Below, one piece after another: positions 1 to 5,573 of a DNA stretch of 5,875 bases. The notes beneath the pieces are model-generated. The model had not been told where the DNA came from, searched no databases, and saw nothing but the letters and a program-made list of their open reading frames with translations. Within the stretch, counting starts at the first letter, position 1; every line of letters starts with the position of its first letter. The translations under genes were made by a program, and so were the position numbers. The stretch is taken from contig PMIV01000155.1 of NCBI GenBank assembly GCA_003158355.1, positions 27,748 to 33,622 of the forward strand. The letters are read 5' to 3'. Origin of the DNA: Anaerolineaceae bacterium (GTDB lineage: Bacteria; Chloroflexota; Anaerolineae; Anaerolineales; Anaerolineaceae).

Positions 1-1607
1 GAAAGCCAGATCTCCCAGGGAGCCAGGCCGGGATATTTGAGGGGCACATCGGCTAACTGTACATCCCCCCCGGTTTCTGAAACGATCTCACCCACGGCAG
101 AGGAGAGCCCGCCGGCGCCGCAATCTGTGATGGCATGGTACAGATGTTGATCCCTGGCCAGCATCAGTACATCCACCAGACCTTTTTCGACGACCGGTGC
201 GCCGATTTGCACCGAAGCGCCAGAGACCTCGCCGGTCTGCGCATTCATGGTCATGGAAGAGAAGGTGGCACCGCGCAGGCCGTCGCGTCCGGTGCGGCCG
301 CCCAGCACTATGATATGATCGCCGCTGGTTATGTCGTGGGGGTTCGCTCCGCGCGGGGCAATGCCAATGCTGCCGCAGAAGACGAGGGGGTTGGCTGTGT
401 AACCGGGGTCGTACCAGATGGCACCGTTGACCGTGGGAATGCCCATCTTGTTGCCGTAATCCTGAATGCCGGCGATCACGCCTGATGCAATGCGCCGCGG
501 ATGGATGACACCATCGGGCAGATCTTCCATGCGCATATCCGAGGGGCCAAAGCAGAGAATATCCGTGGAGGCAATGGGTTTGGCGGACACGCCGATAATA
601 TCGCGAATGACGCCGCCGATGCCTGTGTTGGCGCCGCCAAAGGGCTCGATGGCAGAGGGGTGATTATGAGTCTCTACTTTAAATGAAATTTCGTTTGTGC
701 CGTCAAATTCAACGATACCGGCGTTTTCTGTAAAAGCGGATAACACCCAGGGCGCGGAGACTTGTTGTGTGGCTGCGCGGATGGTCTGATTGAAAAGGTG
801 CTCATATTCTTTGGGGAAGGAGCGGGCGGAGGGATCATTCTGTTCAACAGTTACCTGAGATTTAAACGTTTTATGAACGCAATGCTCACTCCAGGTCTGT
901 GCCAGCATTTCAAATTCAATGTCGGAGAGATCACGCTTTTCCTGCTGGCAGTAGCTGCGGATTGTTTGCATTTCGGTCAAATTCAGAGCTGCTCTGCGCT
1001 CAGTGGAAAGCCGTAGCAAGTCTTCATCATCCATGTCACGAAAGTTAAATCTTTCTACCAGGTCATTCTTCTTGGCGGTTTCAGAAAATGCAGGGAAAAT
1101 TTCACCCAGAGTGAAATATTGGATGACAGGGTTGGACAAAAGTCGTTTGGCCAGTTCCTGCAGCAGGGATTCCGATAACTCCTGCCCTTTAATCACAAAA
1201 CGCAGCCCTGTTGAGGCGGCGTTTATAGTAGAGATTCCGAGGATGCGGGCAGCGCGCTGGATTTGCTCTGCCACGGAGTCGGTAACACCCGGGCGGTAGG
1301 CTACCTCGATAATTTGTAAAGATGAAAGCGGTTTTTTAGTTGTTGTATTGGGGTGGGTGGGGTTTTCGAGGAGGGTGGTTTCGACGGACTGGGTGACGGG
1401 GTCGTGCAGTAGTTGGTTGGCGAGCAGCGCCGCTTGCTCCGGGTCGATCCGCCCCCGCAAAAAGTAGAGGTCCTGGCATTGGATTTCTTGTATTTGATGG
1501 ATTCCGAGAGATAGGGTGTCTGAGAGGTAACCGCTGGAGCGGGGGTCATTGGCAGTATTTTGTTTAATAACAAAACGATAAACTGCTGATGAGCCGTTTA
1601 TTTTCAT
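1..1607 (-). CDS. purL: Phosphoribosylformylglycinamidine (FGAM) synthase, PurS-PurS-PurL fusion, N-terminal part
   Basis: FGAM synthase uses ATP and glutamine-derived ammonia to convert FGAR to FGAM, step 4 of cytosolic IMP synthesis. I translated the reverse strand from ATG at 1607 and obtained 535 open codons to the window edge; the C-terminus is missing. Residues about 8-75 and 97-172 each look like a PurS module; the endings LLHDPVTQ (67-73) and LLSNPVIQ (157-163) match each other. A Pro/Thr-rich linker (about 81-96) separates them. PurL motifs follow: QTWSEHC (237-243, with H242), ETHNHPSAIEPFGGANTGIGG region (312-332), GGRTGRDGLRGATFSS (436-451) and TDCGAGGLSSAVGE (494-507). Stand-alone PurL is usually about 740 residues with a separate PurS of about 80, so this is a fused form; whether PurQ is also fused cannot be seen. 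The start is supported by AGAGGA at 1617-1622, 9 nt upstream. It lies 133 bp after purB on the same strand but has its own promoter. The family call is firm; the PurS repeat assignment is good but made by eye. Confidence 0.96.
   Translation of the reverse strand, partial: MKINGSSAVYRFVIKQNTANDPRSSGYLSDTLSLGIHQIQEIQCQDLYFLRGRIDPEQAALLANQLLHDPVTQSVETTLLENPTHPNTTTKKPLSSLQIIEVAYRPGVTDSVAEQIQRAARILGISTINAASTGLRFVIKGQELSESLLQELAKRLLSNPVIQYFTLGEIFPAFSETAKKNDLVERFNFRDMDDEDLLRLSTERRAALNLTEMQTIRSYCQQEKRDLSDIEFEMLAQTWSEHCVHKTFKSQVTVEQNDPSARSFPKEYEHLFNQTIRAATQQVSAPWVLSAFTENAGIVEFDGTNEISFKVETHNHPSAIEPFGGANTGIGGVIRDIIGVSAKPIASTDILCFGPSDMRMEDLPDGVIHPRRIASGVIAGIQDYGNKMGIPTVNGAIWYDPGYTANPLVFCGSIGIAPRGANPHDITSGDHIIVLGGRTGRDGLRGATFSSMTMNAQTGEVSGASVQIGAPVVEKGLVDVLMLARDQHLYHAITDCGAGGLSSAVGEIVSETGGDVQLADVPLKYPGLAPWEIWL
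1350..1375 (+). other. G-tract cluster (possible G-quadruplex) in the purL template strand
   Basis: Four runs of three or four G occur at 1350-1353, 1355-1357, 1359-1362 and 1373-1375. The first three are separated by single T, and the last loop is 10 nt. The cluster lies opposite the codons for the Pro/Thr-rich linker between the two PurS-like modules, so it may simply reflect CCC and ACC codons. The short loops favour a G-quadruplex, but the long final loop weakens it. Confidence 0.3.
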
Positions 1608-1666
1608 GAATGGTTATCCTCTTGGCTGAAATTATAATGTTTTTATTTTACTAGCAAATTGGCAGC

Positions 1667-1678
1667 TTGTCTAGACAA
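1667..1678. promoter_or_regulatory. Palindromic operator candidate at the purL promoter
   Basis: TTGTCTAGACAA is a perfect 12-bp palindrome. On the minus strand it begins 1 nt after the -10 hexamer of the purL promoter, so it covers the expected transcription start near 1673. The same core, TGTCTAGACA, recurs at the same place relative to the pyrC promoter (3319-3330). GntR-family regulators of the HutC type are known to bind palindromes with a GTCTAGAC centre (for example the TGGTCTAGACCA sites of NagR/YvoA and DasR), so a regulator of that type is a reasonable guess. No regulator gene is in the window. Confidence 0.65.
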
Positions 1679-1679
1679 C

Positions 1680-1708
1680 ATTTTATCAAAATCAAAGGAG
1701 TTTTTCAA
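1680..1708 (-). promoter_or_regulatory. Predicted sigma-70-type promoter of purL
   Basis: On the minus strand, TTGAAA (1703-1708) and TAAAAT (1680-1685) are separated by exactly 17 bp. Each differs from the TTGACA/TATAAT consensus at one position. Transcription would start near 1673, inside the palindrome at 1667-1678, giving a leader of about 66 nt. It lies wholly in the spacer after the purB stop codon, so purL can be transcribed independently of purB, although read-through is also possible because I see no terminator between them. Confidence 0.6.
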
Positions 1709-1740
1709 CTTTTTCAAGGCGATTCGTTTTATTAATTGTA

Positions 1741-3129
1741 TCAAACAATTTGCTGACGGATGCGGGATGAAAGCTCCCGGCATGCAGCAGGAGCGATCCC
1801 CGTATAAGTTGAAACTTGCGAAAGCTGCTCAATCTCTGTTGGAGTGAGATATTGCAGCAGGTACTCATCGCTCTGCAGCAGTGTAATTAGAGGATTTTTA
1901 TTCCCCCTTTGCACGACCTGCCAGGCATTCATGGCCAGGTTGCGCAGCCGTTCATGGGTTTCCTGACGGTTGGCGCCTTTTTTATTGAGAGCCATCATAA
2001 TGCGCTCGGTGCAGGCAAACGGAGCGTAGATGAGCAGATTCTTTTGAATAGCTTCAAAATTGATGTTCATGTTCCTCACCAGGCGGGTCATCACGCGCAG
2101 CATTTCATCGCAGATCAAGAAAGATTCCGGTAAAATGGTGCGGCGGTTGGCGCTGTCGTCCAGGGTGCGCTCGAGCAGATTCGTGGCAGCGTTTTGCCAG
2201 GCGATTTGCGGATAGGCTGCCAGTTGGCGCGCCAGCGAATCAATTTTTTCGGCGTTAATCGGATTGCGTTTGAAAGGCATCGCGGAGGATCCCACCTGTT
2301 TTTCGCTGAAATATTCACTGATCTCCCCGATCGAAGGGGATTGCAGCACCCTTAGATCAAAGGCAAATTTATGCAGGGTAGCACCCAGCCCGGCCAGGGC
2401 GCTGAGGACGTAATAATCTTGTTTACGGGTGCAGGTCTGTGTGCTGATCGGATAAAAGGGCAGATCCAGTTCGGCACTCAGATGGTTTTCGAATTGGGCA
2501 AAGTGATCAGACCCAAGCAGATCAAAATAGGCGGCGGCGGTGCCCACTGCACCCTTGAAGCCCTTACCGCGCAGATTCGCTCGCAGTTCTTGTAGAGCTG
2601 ACCAGTCCTCAAACAGGTCCTGAGCAATGACCGCGAGGCGGTAACCCAGGGTAGAAGGTTCGGCCGGCTGCAAATGGGTATAGGCCATGATCGGAAGTTC
2701 AGCGGTTTCATCCATACGATCAGCCAGAGCAAGCAGCAGAGTTCCAAGCTCGTTAAGCACATGGTCCAATGCGCTGCGCATTCGCAAGACGTCAGCGTTG
2801 TCTTCCACATCCATTGAGGTGGCGCCCAGGTGGATCACTCCGCCCGCGCTCGGACATTGTGCAGCGAAGGTCTTCAGCTCAGCCATCAGGTCGTGATGAA
2901 TTTCGGCTTCGATCTTAAGAGCGGTTTCGATATCGATCTCATTGGCATTCGCCTTGAGCTCGCTTACCTGTTGGCCGGTGACCAGGCCAAATTCAGATTG
3001 AACCTGTGCCAACGCTACCCAAATGCGTCGCCACAGTTTGCGTTTGTTGGTTTCGCTCCAGATCGAGCGCATTTCTTCTGATCCGTAACGCCAGCTAAAG
3101 GGAGATTGGTAATTATCGTATACACTCAT
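1741..3129 (-). CDS. purB: Adenylosuccinate lyase
   Basis: This enzyme removes fumarate from SAICAR (step 8 of IMP synthesis) and from adenylosuccinate (final step to AMP) in the cytosol. The protein has 462 residues, a full-length member of the fumarase/aspartase superfamily, mostly helical and active as a homotetramer in its relatives. Visible motifs are HLGATS (100-105), THLQPAE (151-157, with H152 as the likely general acid), TRKQDYYVLS (234-243), the mobile signature loop SSAMPFKRNP (281-290, containing the catalytic serine) and RTLDDSANRR (321-330). The N-terminus (YQSPFSWRYGSEEM, 7-20) and these blocks resemble the animal-type ADSL more than the shorter Bacillus type of about 430 residues. 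ATG at 3129 is chosen because AGGA lies 8 nt upstream (3138-3141) and the conserved N-terminal block follows at once. It is divergent from pyrC and followed by purL on the same strand. Identification is very secure. Confidence 0.97.
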   Translation of the reverse strand: MSVYDNYQSPFSWRYGSEEMRSIWSETNKRKLWRRIWVALAQVQSEFGLVTGQQVSELKANANEIDIETALKIEAEIHHDLMAELKTFAAQCPSAGGVIHLGATSMDVEDNADVLRMRSALDHVLNELGTLLLALADRMDETAELPIMAYTHLQPAEPSTLGYRLAVIAQDLFEDWSALQELRANLRGKGFKGAVGTAAAYFDLLGSDHFAQFENHLSAELDLPFYPISTQTCTRKQDYYVLSALAGLGATLHKFAFDLRVLQSPSIGEISEYFSEKQVGSSAMPFKRNPINAEKIDSLARQLAAYPQIAWQNAATNLLERTLDDSANRRTILPESFLICDEMLRVMTRLVRNMNINFEAIQKNLLIYAPFACTERIMMALNKKGANRQETHERLRNLAMNAWQVVQRGNKNPLITLLQSDEYLLQYLTPTEIEQLSQVSTYTGIAPAACRELSSRIRQQIV

Positions 3130-3159
3130 AGGTGAAGTCCTGAAATTGAACTTGTTCTA

Positions 3160-3169
3160 ATACTAGTAT
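3160..3169. repeat. 10-bp palindrome overlapping the purB promoter
   Basis: ATACTAGTAT is a perfect 10-bp palindrome that overlaps the predicted purB -10 and reaches to the expected transcription start. It shares only the CTAG centre with the palindrome at the purL and pyrC promoters, so it may be a different operator, a degenerate site for the same protein, or chance. Confidence 0.3.
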
Positions 3170-3173
3170 ATCA
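3165..3173 (-). promoter_or_regulatory. Predicted extended -10 promoter of purB
   Basis: The minus strand reads TGATATACT: a TATACT -10 hexamer (3165-3170) preceded by TG one base upstream, the extended -10 arrangement that can work without a good -35. No convincing -35 lies 16-18 bp upstream. Transcription would start near 3158, leaving a leader of about 28 nt before the purB ATG at 3129. Confidence 0.45.
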
Positions 3174-3179
3174 GCCCTT

Positions 3180-3195
3180 ACGGAATTGATTCCGT
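3180..3195. repeat. Inverted repeat upstream of purB
   Basis: ACGGAAT and ATTCCGT form 7-bp arms separated by 2 bp (TG). The repeat lies in the -15 to -35 region of the predicted purB promoter, roughly 100 bp upstream of the pyr -35. Its size and near-continuous symmetry are typical of a dimeric regulator's binding site, but it matches no operator that I recognise. Confidence 0.35.
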
Positions 3196-3216
3196 TCAAG
3201 CGCACCTGATTCACGG

Positions 3217-3246
3217 AAAAAATATCGGCTGCGATATCATTTTTTT
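3217..3246. terminator. Terminator-like hairpin between the divergent purB and pyr promoters
   Basis: ATATCG (3222-3227) and CGATAT (3232-3237) pair around a GCTG loop. They are flanked by an A-run (3217-3222) and a T-run (3240-3246), so the hairpin is followed by U residues on either strand. The 6-bp stem has only two G:C pairs, which is weak for a terminator. It may act as a two-way insulator between the divergent units, or be a regulator site. No known transcript ends here. Confidence 0.25.
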
Positions 3247-3291
3247 CAATAAGGACGATCTGGGCAAAAAGCACGAATTTAAAATGCTCCC

Positions 3292-3319
3292 TTGACAGAA
3301 TAGCAAAGCTGAATAGAAT
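3292..3319 (+). promoter_or_regulatory. Predicted sigma-70-type promoter of the pyrCBF operon
   Basis: A perfect TTGACA -35 (3292-3297) is followed after 16 bp by TAGAAT (3314-3319), one mismatch from TATAAT. Transcription would start near 3325-3326, inside the palindrome at 3319-3330. The leader before the pyrC ATG at 3471 would be about 145 nt and would contain the attenuator-like elements described separately. Confidence 0.65.
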
Positions 3320-3330
3320 TGTCTAGACAT
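3319..3330. promoter_or_regulatory. Palindromic operator candidate at the pyr promoter
   Basis: TTGTCTAGACAT contains the perfect 10-bp palindrome TGTCTAGACA and matches 11 of 12 bases of the site at the purL promoter (1667-1678). Its first base is the last base of the -10 hexamer and it spans the predicted transcription start, so a bound protein would block RNA polymerase. It also overlaps the ATG of the candidate leader ORF at 3329. Confidence 0.65.
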
Positions 3331-3421
3331 GAGAGATAACAGCAGACCCTTCAAAATAAATAATAAATCGGAAGCTTCAACAACTTCCGACAAAAATTTA
3401 ATCTTTATTTCGACTTTTTGA
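3329..3421 (+). CDS. Candidate 30-residue leader peptide of the pyr operon
   Basis: ATG at 3329 opens a 30-codon frame that begins MRDNSRPFKINN and ends NLIFISTF before TGA at 3419-3421. The stop codon overlaps the first base pairs of the terminator stem (3420-3439). The last eight codons are U-rich (TTA ATC TTT ATT TCG ACT TTT). In enterobacterial pyrBI and pyrE, low UTP makes RNA polymerase pause in a U-rich leader, so a translating ribosome catches up and prevents the terminator from forming; a ribosome stopped at this TGA would cover the left arm of the stem. Weak points: there is no Shine-Dalgarno sequence, the ATG is only about 3-4 nt from the predicted transcript start, so translation would have to be nearly leaderless, and a 30-codon frame can arise by chance. 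No peptide homology is recognised. Confidence 0.4.
   Translation: MRDNSRPFKINNKSEASTTSDKNLIFISTF
3368..3390 (+). other. Upstream RNA hairpin in the pyr leader
   Basis: TCGGAAG (3368-3374) and CTTCCGA (3384-3390) form a perfect 7-bp stem with a 9-nt loop. It ends 29 nt before the terminator stem and just before the U-rich tract, which is where a pause hairpin could slow RNA polymerase. I could not find convincing base pairing between this hairpin and the terminator arms, so it does not look like a classic antiterminator. Confidence 0.45.
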
Positions 3422-3446
3422 GAGCCTTTCGAGGCTCTCTTTTTTT
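3420..3446 (+). terminator. Rho-independent terminator in the pyrC leader (attenuator candidate)
   Basis: GAGAGCCT (3420-3427) and AGGCTCTC (3432-3439) form a perfect 8-bp stem closed by a TTCG tetraloop, followed at once by seven T (3440-3446). This is a textbook intrinsic terminator on the plus strand. It ends 24 nt before the pyrC start codon and lies downstream of the only good promoter I see, so unconditional termination would silence the operon. It is therefore best read as an attenuator. Confidence 0.85.
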
Positions 3447-3470
3447 GTCTGTTTACAAAAGGAAAAGAAA

Positions 3471-4535
3471 ATGTTGCGCTTACCAGGGTTAATTGATACG
3501 CATGTGCATTTACGCGAACCGGGTGCTACCCATAAAGAAGATTGGGATAGTGGTACAGCCGCCGCTCTGGCAGGCGGTTTCTCTCTGGTGCTGGCAATGC
3601 CCAACACAAATCCACCGGTCTGTGATAGCGAGGCATTATCCTCGGTGCTGCAGATCGCTGCCCAAAAAGCACGCTGCGACTACGCCCAGTATTTGGGAGC
3701 TGGCGCAGAGAATGCAGCTTCCATATCCTCCCTGGCCGGGCGAGCGGCAGGCCTTAAAATGTATCTCGATCAAACCTACGGTCCACTTTGCCTGGATGAC
3801 ATGACACTGTGGAAGGAACACTTCAGCTCTTGGCCGCGTAATGCTCCTATCGCTATCCATGCAGAAGGGCGTACGCTGGCTGCTGCCATCCTTCTGGCTG
3901 AGCTGGTGAATCGCCCCATTCACCTTTGCCATGTCTCGCGCCGCGAAGAGATCTTGCTCATCCGTGCCGCAAAAGAAAAGGGCGTACCAGTCACCTGTGA
4001 AGTCACCCCCCATCATCTCTTTCTTAGTGAAGCGGATATCCCTTCAATCGGCGCTGGGCGGGCTGAAGTACGCCCGGTGCTGGCCAGCGCGGCTGATCAA
4101 CAAGCTCTTTGGGATAATTTGGATGTCATCGACTGCTTTGCCAGCGACCATGCTCCGCATACGCTTGCAGAAAAAGACAGTGTAACGCCGCCTCCTGGTT
4201 TTCCCGGCCTGGAAACAGCACTGCCGCTCTACCTGACCGCAGTCAAAGAAGGCCGTCTCAGCATCGAAGACATCATTTTACGCTGTGTCATGAATCCCCG
4301 GCGCATCTTTCATTTGGCGCCTCAACCCGATACCTGGGTGGAAGTAGACCCGGATGCTCGCTGGGAGATCCATGCTGCTGATTTCCATTCCCGCTGCGCC
4401 TGGACGCCTTTTGAAGGTATGAGTGTTCAGGGGCAAGTGAAGAGTGTATTTTTACGCGGAGCTGAAGCCTACCGAGACGGGCAGGTGATTGCAGCGCCCG
4501 GCTCAGGCCGCAATATCCGCAGCCATAAAAATTAA
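3471..4535 (+). CDS. pyrC: Dihydroorotase, CAD-like
   Basis: Dihydroorotase reversibly cyclises N-carbamoyl-aspartate to dihydroorotate, step 3 of UMP synthesis. The protein has 354 residues and begins almost at the amidohydrolase metal motif, LPGLIDTHVHLREPG (4-18), much like the DHO domain of animal CAD; stand-alone type I enzymes usually have about 60 more residues. Likely ligands and catalytic residues are H11, H13, K96 (carboxylated lysine in GLKMYL), H130 (IAIHAE), H154 (LCHVS) and D226 (ASDHAPH). C153 and E177 match residues reported to hold a third zinc in human CAD. T102-Y103 lies where the flexible catalytic loop is expected, and PPPGFPGLETALPL (240-253) and NPRRIFHL (275-282) are conserved blocks. 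ATG 3471 is preceded by AAGGA (3459-3463, 7 nt spacing), and no other in-frame start lies between it and the terminator. It is the first gene of the pyrCBF unit, 24 nt ahead of pyrB. Confidence 0.96.
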   Translation: MLRLPGLIDTHVHLREPGATHKEDWDSGTAAALAGGFSLVLAMPNTNPPVCDSEALSSVLQIAAQKARCDYAQYLGAGAENAASISSLAGRAAGLKMYLDQTYGPLCLDDMTLWKEHFSSWPRNAPIAIHAEGRTLAAAILLAELVNRPIHLCHVSRREEILLIRAAKEKGVPVTCEVTPHHLFLSEADIPSIGAGRAEVRPVLASAADQQALWDNLDVIDCFASDHAPHTLAEKDSVTPPPGFPGLETALPLYLTAVKEGRLSIEDIILRCVMNPRRIFHLAPQPDTWVEVDPDARWEIHAADFHSRCAWTPFEGMSVQGQVKSVFLRGAEAYRDGQVIAAPGSGRNIRSHKN

Positions 4536-4546
4536 ATTATTTTTAT
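4525..4546 (+). repeat. AT-only inverted repeat across the pyrC stop codon
   Basis: ATAAAAAT (4525-4532) and ATTTTTAT (4539-4546) are perfect 8-bp arms around a 6-nt loop that holds the pyrC stop codon (4533-4535). The right arm ends 2 nt before the pyrB ribosome binding site AGGAG (4549-4553). An all A-U hairpin is weak, but it could tune pyrB translation or mark a cleavage site. It lacks the G:C stem of a terminator. Confidence 0.3.
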
Positions 4547-4559
4547 ATAGGAGAAAACA

Positions 4560-5552
4560 ATGACACTACACAATTCCATTATTCGCCAGTCCAATCCTCA
4601 TCTGCCTTTTGGTGACCGCCAGGATGGCACTTATTACGGTAAAAACATCCTTTCCGTCAAACAATTCAACCGCGCTGACCTGACCTTTATTTTCGAAGTG
4701 GCACATGAAATGGAAGAAATGGTACGCCGCGTGGGCACATTTGATCTGCTCAAAGGGAAAATTCTCACCAACCTTTTTTATGAGCCTTCCACCCGTACCT
4801 CTTCCTCCTTCACCGCCGCTATGGAAAGATTGGGCGGCAGCGTTATCCCGATCAATGATGTTCGCTATTCTTCAGTTTCCAAGGGCGAGTCCCTGCCCGA
4901 TACCATTCGCACTCTGGAATGTTACTCGGATGTGATCGTCATCCGCCACCCTGAGACCGGCTCGGCTGCATTGGCTGCCAAATACGCGCGTAAACCCATC
5001 ATCAATGCCGGCGATGGCACCGGGGAACATCCCACACAGGCGCTTCTGGACCTCTTCACTATACTGGAAGAACTGGGTCATGTGGATGGCCTGACCATTA
5101 CCATGCTGGGTGACCTAAAATACGGCCGCACAGTTCATTCGCTGGCACGCCTGCTCACACTTTACAACGTCCGGCTCAACTATGTTTCACCAGAAATCCT
5201 GCCCATGCCTGCTGAGGTGATTGAAGAAGTCAATGCAAAGAATATCTCCCAGACCGTAACCACCGACCTGGCCAAAGTCTTGCCAGAGACCGATGTTTTA
5301 TATGTCACTCGCGTGCAAAAAGAACGCTTCGAGGACCCGGAAGTTTACGAGAAAGTAAAGGGTTCTTACGTGATCACACCAGAACTGATGACACGGGCGA
5401 AGGATGATATGATTGTGATGCATCCCTTACCGCGCGTGGGTGAGATCAGTATGGAATTTGACAGCGATCCGCGCGCCGCATATTTTCGCCAGATGGAATA
5501 TGGTTTATATGTGCGCATGGCCTTATTGGCACTGGTTCTTGGGAAAGCCTAA
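4560..5552 (+). CDS. pyrB: Aspartate carbamoyltransferase catalytic chain, CAD-like
   Basis: ATCase joins carbamoyl phosphate and aspartate to give N-carbamoyl-aspartate, step 2 of UMP synthesis; the active form is a trimer. The protein has 330 residues against about 310 in E. coli, the difference being an N-terminal extension before the conserved start ILSVKQF (30-36). Carbamoyl phosphate binding motif STRTSSSF is at 77-84, the SVSKGES loop with K108 (donated to the neighbouring active site) at 105-111, [10 protein letters not shown] at 157-166, the aspartate-domain block [12 protein letters not shown] at 184-195, TRVQKERF at 250-257 and HPLPR at 288-292. Wording such as [20 protein letters not shown] and [11 protein letters not shown] closely resembles the ATC domain of animal CAD. 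No pyrI regulatory chain gene is in the window. AGGAG at 4549-4553, 6 nt upstream, fixes the start. It lies between pyrC and pyrF with short gaps. Confidence 0.97.
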   Translation: MTLHNSIIRQSNPHLPFGDRQDGTYYGKNILSVKQFNRADLTFIFEVAHEMEEMVRRVGTFDLLKGKILTNLFYEPSTRTSSSFTAAMERLGGSVIPINDVRYSSVSKGESLPDTIRTLECYSDVIVIRHPETGSAALAAKYARKPIINAGDGTGEHPTQALLDLFTILEELGHVDGLTITMLGDLKYGRTVHSLARLLTLYNVRLNYVSPEILPMPAEVIEEVNAKNISQTVTTDLAKVLPETDVLYVTRVQKERFEDPEVYEKVKGSYVITPELMTRAKDDMIVMHPLPRVGEISMEFDSDPRAAYFRQMEYGLYVRMALLALVLGKA

Positions 5553-5573
5553 AGGAGACCGAAAGAGAAAAAC

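Noticed and set aside
135..1299. Several plus-strand frames of 60-116 codons at the left end
   Set aside because: All lie antisense to purL, whose conserved motifs run through the whole stretch in one frame; they are shadows.
1631..1636. TATAAT on the minus strand close to the purL start
   Set aside because: No -35 element lies at the right distance, and the TTGAAA-N17-TAAAAT promoter upstream is better and has the operator in place. It could still be a minor start.
1686..1740. Terminator between purB and purL
   Set aside because: Only a 4-bp AGTT/AACT stem is visible and there is no proper T tract after it, so read-through from purB into purL remains possible.
1659..1847. 62-codon plus-strand frame overlapping the purL promoter and the purB 3' end
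   Set aside because: No ribosome binding site is evident, it is antisense to the conserved purB C-terminus, and the protein looks like no family I know.
3211..3393. 60-codon minus-strand frame across the pyr promoter
   Set aside because: It begins with TTG, has no ribosome binding site, and lies antisense over the promoter, operator and leader, which explain the region better.
3330..3440. Pairing of the 5' leader GAGAG (3331-3335) with the terminator arm CTCTC (3435-3439) as an alternative structure
   Set aside because: Only five base pairs, and it would have to compete with a perfect 8-bp local stem with a stable tetraloop.
3326..3470. PyrR-regulated leader or known riboswitch
   Set aside because: I find no PyrR binding loop consensus and no recognisable riboswitch core. 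The leader is short and mainly AT-rich apart from two hairpins.
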